This document shows, in pieces, positions 40,863 to 48,918 of a DNA stretch of 64,000 bases (position 1 is the stretch's first letter; every line of letters begins with the position of its first letter). Below the pieces are notes generated by a model. The model had not been told where the DNA came from and did no database searches. It worked only from the letters and a program-made list of their open reading frames with translations. Source of the DNA: Mesorhizobium sp. (GTDB lineage: Bacteria > Pseudomonadota > Alphaproteobacteria > Rhizobiales > Rhizobiaceae); the NCBI GenBank assembly GCA_004020315.1, contig SAQG01000001.1, positions 248,001 to 312,000 on the forward strand, read 5' to 3'. The position numbers were made by a program, and so were the translations under genes.

Positions 40863-41699
40863 ATGATTTTCGACACCCATCTGCATCTGATCGACCAGTC
40901 GGCGCTGCGCTATCCCTGGCTCTCCGGCGTGCCGGCGCTAAACCGCGATTTCTCCTACGACGAATATGCAATTCAGGCCCGCCGCGCCGGTATAGAGGGC
41001 GCATTGCATATGGAAGTCGATGTCGATCCAGCAGATATCGAGGCTGAGACCCGCCAGGTGAAGGGACTGTCACAGCAGAAGGACAGTCTGCTGCGTGGGG
41101 CAATCGCCTCTTGCCGACCTGAGGAGCCGGGCTTTGCCGCCTATCTTGAGCGCCAGCGCGCCGATCCTTTCGTCAAGGGTTTTCGCCGTGTGCTCCACGT
41201 CGTGCCGGACGAGCTCTCGGAAGGCGCGCTGTTTCGGGAAAACATCAAGCGGCTTGCCGGCACGAGCCTGACCTTCGACCTCGTCGTCCTGCCGCACCAG
41301 ATATCCAAGGCGATCGCACTCGCCGATCTCGCGCCGGATGTGCAGTTCGTGCTCGACCATTGCGGCGTTCCGGACATAACGCGCAGCAGTGAGCATCCCT
41401 GGCGCGAGCATATGGCGGAGATCGCGCGGCGCCCGAACGTCGTCGGCAAGATTTCCGGCGTGGTCGCCTATGCGGACGCCGGATCCTGGACTGTCGAAAC
41501 GCTGCGTTCCTATGTCGAGCACACTATCCAATGCTTCGGCTGGGACCGCGTCGTGTGGGGCAGCGACTGGCCGGTCTGCACGCTTGGCGGCGGGCTTGCG
41601 ACCTGGATTGCGGCAACGCACGCGCTGCTTGGCGGTGCAAGCGCTGACGAACGGGAAAAGCTGCTGTCCGGAAATGCGAAGCGGCTATGGAATTTCTAA
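40863..41699 (+). CDS. amidohydrolase-family lactonase (L-fuconolactonase-like)
   Basis: 278 residues after a GGAGGAG site. Metal-binding DTHLHLID at the N-terminus, FVLDHCGVPD in the middle and VVWGSDWPVCT near the end are the signature of the PF04909 sugar-lactonase branch (L-fucono- and L-rhamnono-lactonases). It would hydrolyse a sugar lactone to the acid used by the MR/MLE dehydratase encoded nearby. Its 3' end overlaps the convergent binding-protein gene by 15 bases. Confidence 0.88.
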   Translation: MIFDTHLHLIDQSALRYPWLSGVPALNRDFSYDEYAIQARRAGIEGALHMEVDVDPADIEAETRQVKGLSQQKDSLLRGAIASCRPEEPGFAAYLERQRADPFVKGFRRVLHVVPDELSEGALFRENIKRLAGTSLTFDLVVLPHQISKAIALADLAPDVQFVLDHCGVPDITRSSEHPWREHMAEIARRPNVVGKISGVVAYADAGSWTVETLRSYVEHTIQCFGWDRVVWGSDWPVCTLGGGLATWIAATHALLGGASADEREKLLSGNAKRLWNF

Positions 41700-42866
41700 C
41701 GCCGATTCTCCACCGGCAGCGCCGGACACCCGTGCCGGGAAACTCTCCCGAAACAGTCGATTGAGATCGGCAACGACCCGTCCGGCATCGTGGCTTTCGG
41801 TCAGGCCGAGATTGATGCGATCGGACGCGGCCTGCTGGAATGCCATGTAGCCATCGTGCCGCGGCCTGACCCAGGCGCTCTCGAGCGTGGCGCGCGTGTT
41901 CTGGTAGAAATTGCCGGCGGCTGCGTTGACGGCTGCATCGTCCCAAGCTGCGGCATGGCCGGGCTGGCCGCCGGCCGACGCATAGGGGCCGCGCTGCACC
42001 TCGCCGCTGGCGATCCAATAGGCGAAGTCGATGGCCGCCTGCCTGGCCATGGAAAAGGCAGACACGGCAATGCCGGTTCCGCCGAGCGCCGAGCCGACCG
42101 GACCGGCGTTTCCCGCTGCCGGGATGTTCGCGAAGGCAAGGCGGTTGGTACGGAATCCGGCGATGGCATAGGAGACATAGCCATAGATCAGCGGTGCGCA
42201 AGCGATCCGTGATCCCGATTCGGCCATCTGTTCCAGAACCGCGATCGGGTCCATACCAAGGCAGGCCAGGTCGACGAGAGCCGCGATCTCACGCATCGTC
42301 TCGAAAACGCGGCTGCCCATGTCAGGGTTTATGTGGTCGCCAGGCTCTTCGACGGCGGGCCGGCCGAGATTGCCTGCAAGCGTGTAGAATACCATCAGCG
42401 AATGCGGCGGCCTGAGCGGCAACAGCACGCGGCCCTGCCGGGCCAGGTCGAGCACATCGGCCCAGTTCGCCGGGGCGGCAGAAAGCATGTCAGGCCGCCA
42501 CGCCTGCACCTGGCTCGCCGTATCGATCGGAAACGCCCACTGCCGGCCTTGCCAGTTGTAACTTGGATAGGACCGGCCGACGCTGCCCGCCGCCAGCGCC
42601 GCGCGTTCAGCTTCGCGGCCCGCGATATCGAGCGGCGCCAGGCAATTCTCGGCGGAAATCTGGCCGACATGCGGGTGATCGATGACGATCAAATCGTAGG
42701 TACGGGCCAGTTCCTCGACCGGAAAGGATTCGAAATCCTGCAGCGAGCGCTTGTCCCATTCGATAGTGACGCCGGTCCGTTCCTTCCACAGCGCCGAACA
42801 GGCGACCATCGGGTCGTAGCCGCGCGGATGGCTCCAGGTCATGCCTTTGAGCGTCACGTCGCTCAC
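41685..42866 (-). CDS. solute-binding-protein fold without signal peptide
   Basis: 393 residues related to family-1 extracellular solute-binding proteins (VTIEWDKRSLQDFESFPVEE, YDLIVIDHPHVGQISAENC, FPIDTASQVQAWRPDML, LIYGYVSYAIAGFRTNRLA). Unlike transporter components it begins MSDVTLKGMTWSHPRGYDP with no hydrophobic signal or lipoprotein box. Its ATG overlaps the CaiB stop (ATGA), which fixes the start. It is therefore predicted to be cytoplasmic and translationally coupled to a CoA-transferase. It may be a ligand-binding or chaperone-like partner, not a transport protein. Confidence 0.88.
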   Translation of the reverse strand: MSDVTLKGMTWSHPRGYDPMVACSALWKERTGVTIEWDKRSLQDFESFPVEELARTYDLIVIDHPHVGQISAENCLAPLDIAGREAERAALAAGSVGRSYPSYNWQGRQWAFPIDTASQVQAWRPDMLSAAPANWADVLDLARQGRVLLPLRPPHSLMVFYTLAGNLGRPAVEEPGDHINPDMGSRVFETMREIAALVDLACLGMDPIAVLEQMAESGSRIACAPLIYGYVSYAIAGFRTNRLAFANIPAAGNAGPVGSALGGTGIAVSAFSMARQAAIDFAYWIASGEVQRGPYASAGGQPGHAAAWDDAAVNAAAGNFYQNTRATLESAWVRPRHDGYMAFQQAASDRINLGLTESHDAGRVVADLNRLFRESFPARVSGAAGGESALEIP

Positions 42867-44023
42867 AGCCCGAACTCCTTGCGGATCTTTGCGCTGTGCT
42901 CGCCGATGCGCGGCGCGGCGCGCTCGACCTTGGCCCGAACGCCATCGACCCTGAGCGGCGAACGCGTGGTGAGGATCGAGACGTCATCCTCGCGCGTTAC
43001 CGTCTGCAGCATGTCAAGGACCTGAAAGCCCTCGCTTGCCATCATTTCCGGCCAGGTCAGCACCTTGGCGCACCAGATGTCGGCCGGCTCGAGAATGGCC
43101 AGCCATTCCTCGACCGTCTTCGTCGCAATGCACTGGGCGATGATCGCCTTGATCTCGTCGCGGGCGGTGAACCAGGTCGACGGCTGATCGCGATAGAGCG
43201 CTAGCTCTTCGAGTTCCAAAAGATCGGCGAGCTTTGAGATCGGCGTCATCGCGATCGCCAGATAGCCGTCCTTGGCCGGATAGACGCCGTAAGGCGCCGA
43301 CAGATAGGCATGGCCGCTGCGGAAGGCTGATCGCCGCGGCAGGCGGCGTCCGTCATTGAGATGCGTGGTCAGCACCTCGAACTGGAAGTCGACCAGCGCT
43401 TCGAGCAGGCTGGTCTCGACATGGCTGCCGTTACCGGTCACGCCGCGCCGCACAAGGGCTGCCAAGATACCTTGCGCGGCGGCGGATCCCGCCAGCATGT
43501 CGGCGATCGCCAGGCCGAAGGGCACCGGTCCCTGGCCCTCGTCGCCGTTCAGCCACATCACGCCGGAGCGCGCCTGCGCCAGCAGATCCTGACCGGGTCG
43601 CTTGACCCAGGGACCCTCTTCGCCATAGCCGCTGATCGAGGCATAGACCAGGCGCGGGTTGATCTTTCGCACCGCCTCGTAGTCGAGACCCAGGCGCTCG
43701 ATGACGCCGGGCCGAAAATTCTGGATCAGCACGTCGGCCTTGCCCAGCAACCCGCGCAGCGCTGCAAGGTCGGCCTCGTCCTTAAGGTCGATGGCGAAAC
43801 TTTCCTTGGCGCGGTTGATGGCATGGAAGATGGTGGAATCGCCGCCGATCTCGGTGTCGCTGAGATAAAGCCGGCGCGACAGATCACCGCCATCCGGCCG
43901 CTCGATCTTGATGACGCGGGCGCCGAGGTCGAGCAGTCGCAGCGAGCAGTAGGGCCCGGACAGGAACTGGCTCATATCGACGACGACGAGCCCGGCCAGC
44001 GGCAATTCGGCAGCGGCGGTCAT
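42863..44023 (-). CDS. CaiB/BaiF family CoA-transferase
   Basis: 386 residues from ATG 44023. Family motifs are GLVVVDMSQFLSGPYCSLRL, GARVIKIERPDGGDLSRRLY, VLIQNFRPGVIERLGLDYEA, YASISGYGEEGPWVKRPGQD and GLAIADMLAGSAAAQGILAA, whose aspartate is the nucleophile. It transfers CoA between carboxylic acids. The start overlaps the stop of a 41-codon reading frame (44021-44145), and the end overlaps the coupled binding-protein gene. Confidence 0.92.
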   Translation of the reverse strand: MTAAAELPLAGLVVVDMSQFLSGPYCSLRLLDLGARVIKIERPDGGDLSRRLYLSDTEIGGDSTIFHAINRAKESFAIDLKDEADLAALRGLLGKADVLIQNFRPGVIERLGLDYEAVRKINPRLVYASISGYGEEGPWVKRPGQDLLAQARSGVMWLNGDEGQGPVPFGLAIADMLAGSAAAQGILAALVRRGVTGNGSHVETSLLEALVDFQFEVLTTHLNDGRRLPRRSAFRSGHAYLSAPYGVYPAKDGYLAIAMTPISKLADLLELEELALYRDQPSTWFTARDEIKAIIAQCIATKTVEEWLAILEPADIWCAKVLTWPEMMASEGFQVLDMLQTVTREDDVSILTTRSPLRVDGVRAKVERAAPRIGEHSAKIRKEFGL

Positions 44024-44145
44024 TGGTTCTCCGTCTCGCCGGCGAAATTGGCCGGATTGCGGTACTTCACCGTCTGCAGGTGCCCCTTCGGCATGTTGGC
44101 GGGATGTGTCGATGCCAGGCCGACGGTCGGCGGGAAACCCGTCAT
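44020..44145 (-). CDS. short reading frame coupled to the CaiB gene
   Basis: 41 codons from ATG 44145 to TGA, whose last bases overlap the CaiB ATG. The peptide MTGFPPTVGLASTHPANM PKGHLQTVKYRNPANFAGE is mostly polar with no membrane helix. Coupling (ATGA) is the main evidence that it is translated. MTGFPP resembles the start of some class-C beta-lactamase-like proteins, so it could be a relic. Function unknown. Confidence 0.35.
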   Translation of the reverse strand: MTGFPPTVGLASTHPANMPKGHLQTVKYRNPANFAGETENQ

Positions 44146-44233
44146 GGCAGCACCCTTTGGAAGCACGGATCATCCGTCCGGACGCGCCGCGGACCAACGA
44201 ATTGCATGGTCGACCCTCCCGCCAATCTTCTTT

Positions 44234-44252
44234 TGTGAATAGTATTTTCACA
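44234..44252. promoter_or_regulatory. candidate operator upstream of the CaiB operon
   Basis: TGTGAATAGTATTTTCACA has perfect 6-base arms (TGTGAA/TTCACA) around an AT-rich 7-base centre, in an AT-rich patch about 90 bases upstream of the first start codon of the CaiB unit. It fits a GntR- or LacI-like dyad. No regulator gene is adjacent, so the partner is unknown. Confidence 0.4.
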
Positions 44253-44335
44253 TATGGGATTGTGTGGCAAGCGTGAACAGGCGAAATTTTGCCGCGATCC
44301 GCGGCGGCCAACGCCGGCGAACAAGGGATGATTTG

Positions 44336-44647
44336 ATGCAAAATGCCTGGCTGGTATTTGTCGGCAGTCTCAACCGCGAGGCGCCGCTTCCTTTACGGAT
44401 CCAACCGCGGCGATGACAGCGTCGGTCGACCAGCAAACCGGCAGGCTTGCCCTGTCGACTACACGCCTTGCGGCGGCGCCACGCCGCGCAACCTGGCACT
44501 TACGCCCTCCGGCAGCCATCTCTTGTCGGCCAACCAGAACGCCGACCGCATCTCGATTTTTGCATGCGACGCGGCCACGGGGCGACTGGCCGACACCGGG
44601 CGATCCATCGATGTGGCACGCCGATGTGCGTGAAGATCGTGCGGTGA
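44336..44647 (+). pseudogene. relic of a lactonase-family (6-phosphogluconolactonase-like) beta-propeller
   Basis: ATG 44336 starts MQNAWLVFVGSLNREAP, a normal N-terminus. After a deletion and several frame changes the C-terminal part follows: FLYGSNRGDDSV, VDQQTGRLAL, VDYTPCGGATPRNLALTPSG, SHLLSANQNADRISIFACDA and GTPMCVKIVR with a stop at 44645-44647. At least three frameshifts and loss of about two thirds of the gene make it non-functional. Confidence 0.85.
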
Positions 44648-44749
44648 AAGCTATCGGTTTCCTTCCGGCAGCAAGGCTCTGCACGGTCCTGTGATTTCGG
44701 CTGAGCCAACAGCGTGGTAGCTTCCAGTCGTTTCCGCTTCGGAGTCGTC

Positions 44750-46267
44750 ATGCGTACCAAGCTGTTAGAAATCACCCTTGCTATGCTGCTGCTGGTTGGC
44801 GGCCTTCCGGCCGGCCATGCGGAAGTGGCCGAGCGGCCGTCGCCTTCGGGTGGCGTTCTATCGCTGCTTCCGCCTCCCCAGGTCTCCGATCATTCGATCG
44901 TGATCGCGGGGCGTACGCTCAACTATCAGGCAAAGGCCGGCACCCTGTCGTTGCTATCCGGCAAGGGCGACGTCACCGCCGAAGTTTTTCATGTCGCCTA
45001 CACGCTACGTCCCGAGCCAAGCCGGGAACCTGATCCCCAGCGCCCGATCACCTTCGTATTCAACGGTGGTCCCGGAGCGGCTTCCGCCTATCTGCATCTT
45101 GGCGCGCTCGGTCCACGCGTGATGGCGACAGCGGCCGATGGAAGTTTTCTCCCGCCGCCGCAGCGGGTTTTGGACAACCCGAACACATGGCTCGACATGA
45201 CCGACCTGGTCTTTGTCGATCCCGTGGGAACGGGTTACAGCCGCGAAGCACCCGGCACCGAAGCACGCAGCTTCTGGGGCGTCAATCAGGACGCCGCCGC
45301 GATGGGCGCCTTCATCCGGCTTTATCTGGCACAGGCGGGCCGCGCAGGGTCGCCGGTGTTTCTTGCTGGCGAAAGCTATGGCGGGTTTCGGGCGGCACTG
45401 CTTGCCAAGACACTCCAGGATGATATCGGCATCAGTCCTCGCGGCATCGTGCTCATCTCGCCGGCGCTCGAATTCACACTCGTGCGGCCCGACGAGTTCC
45501 AGCCGCTTCACTGGGCGCTTGAGCTGCCGTCGCTGGCGGCGGTGCGCCTGCGCAGCGAAAACGTCTCCGGTTCCGAGCTGCAGGAGCGGTTGGCCGATGT
45601 CGAACGCTATGCGCTTGGCGACTATCTCGTCGCGCTTGCCAGCGGGCTCGAACAGGGTGGGCGCCTGGCGAGCCCGCGCGTGGCTGAAATCACCGGCCTG
45701 CCGCTCGAACTCGTCAAACGAAACTTTGCACGCATTCCCACCGCGCTCTTCGCCAAGGAGTTTGCGCGGGCAAGGGGCAATGTTCTCAGCGTCTATGACG
45801 GCACGATCGAAACGGCAGACGTTGCCCCGGAAAGTCCAAGGCCCAGCGGTCCTGATCCGGTGCTCGACCGAAGCGTGCCGGCGCTCACTTCCGCCTTTGT
45901 CAGCTATATCAGGGACGAATTGAAATTCCGCACCGATCTAAGCTATCGGCTTCTCAACCGTGAAATCAGCGGCAATTGGGATTACGGGACGAGCCCGACG
46001 CGTCAGGGCTATGTCGGCGTGATGGATGATCTCCAGCAGGCGCGCGCGTTGAACCCCGGCCTCGGCGTGCTGATCGTCAACGGCTACACCGACCTGGTGA
46101 CACCCTATCTGGTGTCGCGCTACCTTGTTGGGCAGGTTCCTTCGCTTCCTGGCGCAAAGCCCATCCGCGTCGACCTGCTGGAAGGCGGCCACATGATGTA
46201 TTTCAGGCCAGACAGCCGACGCGCGCTGAGGGAGGCCGCGTCCGAGCTTTACCAAACGCCGAAATGA
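44750..46267 (+). CDS. secreted serine carboxypeptidase-like protein (peptidase S10)
   Basis: 505 residues from ATG 44750, with GGAG upstream. Signal peptide LLEITLAMLLLVGGLPAGHAE. S10 motifs: FVFNGGPGAASAYLHLGALG (oxyanion region), the catalytic serine in FLAGESYGGFRAALLA, aspartate in LIVNGYTDLVTPYL and histidine in LLEGGHMMYFRPD. It would release C-terminal amino acids from peptides in the periplasm or outside the cell. It appears to be a single-gene unit. Confidence 0.92.
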   Translation: MRTKLLEITLAMLLLVGGLPAGHAEVAERPSPSGGVLSLLPPPQVSDHSIVIAGRTLNYQAKAGTLSLLSGKGDVTAEVFHVAYTLRPEPSREPDPQRPITFVFNGGPGAASAYLHLGALGPRVMATAADGSFLPPPQRVLDNPNTWLDMTDLVFVDPVGTGYSREAPGTEARSFWGVNQDAAAMGAFIRLYLAQAGRAGSPVFLAGESYGGFRAALLAKTLQDDIGISPRGIVLISPALEFTLVRPDEFQPLHWALELPSLAAVRLRSENVSGSELQERLADVERYALGDYLVALASGLEQGGRLASPRVAEITGLPLELVKRNFARIPTALFAKEFARARGNVLSVYDGTIETADVAPESPRPSGPDPVLDRSVPALTSAFVSYIRDELKFRTDLSYRLLNREISGNWDYGTSPTRQGYVGVMDDLQQARALNPGLGVLIVNGYTDLVTPYLVSRYLVGQVPSLPGAKPIRVDLLEGGHMMYFRPDSRRALREAASELYQTPK

Positions 46268-46355
46268 AGCGGCCGAAGCCGCTTACAAGAGGTAAATCCA
46301 CCTCTTCGCATGAGCGACGGATAACGCAGCACGAACCCGACAGGCGAGCAAGTCG

Positions 46356-46937
46356 ATGACATCTCAGAATGCAGAACTGACGTGGCTCAACCCGCCACCG
46401 CACCATGCTTTCGGCGACAGCACCGTACATGTGCGGACCGGCAAAGAGACCGATTTCTGGCGCGAGACATTCTACGACTTCTGGCGCGACAATGGCCACT
46501 TCCTCTACCGTCAGGTCGACGGCGACTTCAGCGCCGAGGTCACCGTCAAGGGGGACTACAAGGTGCTCTACGATCAGGCCGGTTTGATGGTCCGGCTGAG
46601 CGAGACGCACTGGGTCAAGGCGGGCATCGAGTTTACTGACGGGCTGGCATATTTTTCCGTCGTCGTCACCAATGATGCTTCCGACTGGTCGTTGGTCAGC
46701 ATCCCGGCCGGGCCGGACGGCGTCAGGATCCGGCTGACCCGCCATGCCGAGACAATCCGCGTTCAGTATCTCGATGCCTCCGACCATCGCTGGAAGCCGG
46801 TGCGGCTCGCCTACTTCCCGCCGTCGAAAACAGTCGATATCGGCATGATGTGCTGTTCGCCGCAACGTGAAGGTTTCGAAGTCACATTCAGCGACTTTTC
46901 GGTCGGCCCGGCGATCTCGAGAGAACTCCACGACTGA
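46356..46937 (+). CDS. DUF1349 domain protein
   Basis: 193 residues matching DUF1349 (TWLNPPPHHAFGDSTVHVRT, DFWRETFYDFWRDNGHFLYR, VKGDYKVLYDQAGLMVRLSE, VKAGIEFTDGLAYFSVVVTN), a beta-sandwich of the concanavalin/glucanase type. There is no signal peptide. Function is not established; such proteins are often annotated as regulation-of-enolase proteins. It lies 88 bases after the S10 gene on the same strand. Confidence 0.88.
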   Translation: MTSQNAELTWLNPPPHHAFGDSTVHVRTGKETDFWRETFYDFWRDNGHFLYRQVDGDFSAEVTVKGDYKVLYDQAGLMVRLSETHWVKAGIEFTDGLAYFSVVVTNDASDWSLVSIPAGPDGVRIRLTRHAETIRVQYLDASDHRWKPVRLAYFPPSKTVDIGMMCCSPQREGFEVTFSDFSVGPAISRELHD

Positions 46938-47638
46938 CGCGTCCTGTCACCGGATCGAGGCTCCGCTTCACAGCAGCATCGTTCGACAGGCGAATTGCGC
47001 GGCAAGGTGATCGTCTCAACCCGACCGGAACCCTTCCGCTTCAACAGGGAAAATGACACCACGCAATCGGCGATGGGGTGCATTTTCATCGACCGCAAAA
47101 CTGGCGCGAAAGCTGGCGCAGCGCCCAGCAGAGCTGACGAGGCAAGACAACAGGTGCTCACAATGCTGCTCAAAGTTTGGGTAACAAGGCGGTAGCACGG
47201 CGCCTGTCGCGCTCGCCGCGACAGTCGAGCACCAGGTTGCCGCCGTGCTCGGCAAATTCAACGCATGAAAACCAGATGGAAAAAATTCTGCTCCGCCTTC
47301 GCGGCGAGCCCTGGCTTTGCCGTCGGCAGATGCACGGCAAGCCCGTGAAAACCAGGCAAGATCGCGAAAAACCAGGAGATCAGCTGTCGGAAACCAGGCA
47401 CCGGAGAAGATCGGGTTCGCCTCCGATCGGGATCTGCACCGATTGAACCGGTCGTCGTCAGCGGCTCGTGAACAGCACGTGATCGGCAGTCGGCGGGAGG
47501 AATCACGCTGCCTTCACGCCGAGCGCAGAAAAAGGTGGTCTCGAGCCTGGGGCAACGGACGATGAACGAGCCGAGATTAAGCACTGGGCGCCGAACCGCC
47601 GGACATCGAGTGCTTTCTTAAAGTCCAAGAGGGTTCCT
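46938..47638. other. 700-base stretch with no recognisable gene
   Basis: No intact gene was found. On the minus strand around 47180-47260 one frame reads EFAEHGGNLVLDCRGERDR and ends TTGCCCAAACTTTGA-like, and another reads AVHLPTAKPGLAAKAEQNFF, so a heavily frameshifted relic is possible, but no family could be named. The motif AAAACCAGG recurs at about 47268, 47348 and 47368. Confidence 0.4.
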
Positions 47639-48178
47639 ATGACCAGGATCGAAATGGCGCTCCTTGCCTTCACTTCATTCAACGCGGTTCGCGTACTCGC
47701 ATATTTTCCTCAGATGGCAGCAATTGTCCGGGATACAAACGGTGCGACTGCGGTCTCTTATTGGACCTGGAGCCTGTTCGCCGCATCGCATCTTTCCACT
47801 GTAGCTTACGCCCTCGTAGCGGTACGGAACTGTCAGATGGCGACGGTGTTTGCGATCAACGCTGCTTGCTGCATTGCCATCATCCTACTCACGTTTCACA
47901 AGCGTCGTAGGCATCGGAGCAACCGCCAACCGCATGGCGGTGCGGTCGATCCCGAACCCGTTCAGCCTGAGGTCCTCAACCGCTTTTCGCCCGACCACGG
48001 CCTGGCGAATGTCGTGAGCTTCGGTGCGCCGCGGACAAAACCGCGTAGTCTCCCCGATGCGCCAGGCCGGCACCAAAATTGGGCAATCCCACAAAAGCAA
48101 GAACACGCCCGCGGAAACCGGGAAACCGTCCGCCCAATGGGTGACGGCACCGATTTGCGCACTCGCCGGCCCGCATAG
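47639..48178 (+). CDS. small PQ-loop (SemiSWEET-like) membrane protein with odd C-terminal tail
   Basis: 179 residues as read, from ATG 47639 with AAGAGGG upstream. The first 90 residues have three helices of the PQ-loop type (FNAVRVLAYFPQMAAIVRDT with the PQ dipeptide, AVSYWTWSLFAASHLSTVAY, ATVFAINAACCIAIILLTF) and a basic end (KRRRHRS). This is the usual full length of a three-helix SemiSWEET-like protein. The other 85 residues are polar and unrelated, suggesting loss of the original stop near 47915. Solute unknown. Confidence 0.72.
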   Translation: MTRIEMALLAFTSFNAVRVLAYFPQMAAIVRDTNGATAVSYWTWSLFAASHLSTVAYALVAVRNCQMATVFAINAACCIAIILLTFHKRRRHRSNRQPHGGAVDPEPVQPEVLNRFSPDHGLANVVSFGAPRTKPRSLPDAPGRHQNWAIPQKQEHARGNRETVRPMGDGTDLRTRRPA

Positions 48179-48211
48179 GATTGCGCCGGACGCAACAACC
48201 AGGAAGGTGCC

Positions 48212-48907
48212 ATGTCAAGCTCGCTTCTTTTGTCGACGGCCATGCTCCAATTCCTGGCGGCCTACACAGTAATCACGATCACGCCTGGGCCGATCTGGCT
48301 CGCGACCGGCAGCCTTGCCTCGCTGCATGGCTTCGGCAAGACGATCCCGCTGCTGGCGGGCGTCGGCGCCGGAACCGCAGCGCTGGCGGTCCTGGTGGCG
48401 CTCGGCGCCGTTCACGTTGCCGAGTCCCTGTCGATGCCGGCGGTCAAGATCGCAGGGGCGACAGTCCTTGGCTGGATGGCGCTGCGCATCGCTAGAACAG
48501 CGCCGCCTGCCGTGGGCGAAGCGGCTCACAAACGGCAGACCGGATTGTTTGCCGGAGGTTTTCTCGTCAGCTTTCTTTCGCCTGAAGCCGCCACCTTCTT
48601 CGCCGTCGCCTTCATCGGGCTGATGCTGCCGATCCAGAATTCGAGCGAGGTGCTCATGGTGGCGGCCGTTGTTGCGATCTTCGATATAGTCTGGTACGGG
48701 GTTCTGGCCATTGTCCTTTCGCGTCCGGTCGTGCGCGCCGCGGCAATGCGACGTCACCGCGCCATCTGCCGGGTGGCGGGTGCCGTGCTCGCTATCCTGG
48801 CCCTCGTCTCAGCCCTGTCGGCCTTTCCACCCACCTGCGTAGCAACGCTCGGCTATGCCGTCGGTCAAGAAGTCTGCGCAGGATGTACCACTGGGAACTG
48901 TCACTGA
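48212..48907 (+). CDS. LysE/RhtB-family amino-acid exporter
   Basis: 231 residues with an AGGAAGG site. The N-terminal FLAAYTVITITPGPIWLATG with conserved TPGP, six helices including FAGGFLVSFLSPEAATFFAV (the second half motif, usually NPK), and a cysteine-containing C-terminus (QEVCAGCTTGNC). It exports amino acids or small metabolites across the inner membrane. The C-terminal 25 residues after the last helix look like a tail added by drift. Confidence 0.85.
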   Translation: MSSSLLLSTAMLQFLAAYTVITITPGPIWLATGSLASLHGFGKTIPLLAGVGAGTAALAVLVALGAVHVAESLSMPAVKIAGATVLGWMALRIARTAPPAVGEAAHKRQTGLFAGGFLVSFLSPEAATFFAVAFIGLMLPIQNSSEVLMVAAVVAIFDIVWYGVLAIVLSRPVVRAAAMRRHRAICRVAGAVLAILALVSALSAFPPTCVATLGYAVGQEVCAGCTTGNCH

Positions 48908-48918
48908 CTGGCCATTTT

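Noticed and set aside
43361..44242. 293-codon plus-strand frame over the CaiB gene
   Set aside because: No family motif, low-complexity charged sequence, and the minus strand has a full CaiB protein.
47180..47330. Possible minus-strand relic (EFAEHGGNLVLDCRGERDR and AVHLPTAKPGLAAKAEQNFF in different frames)
   Set aside because: The segments look protein-like but could not be tied to any family, so no pseudogene is claimed.
47268..47400. Recurring AAAACCAGG motif as a possible repeat array
   Set aside because: Only three irregularly spaced copies, with no conserved spacers or symmetry; not a CRISPR or a clear repeat element.
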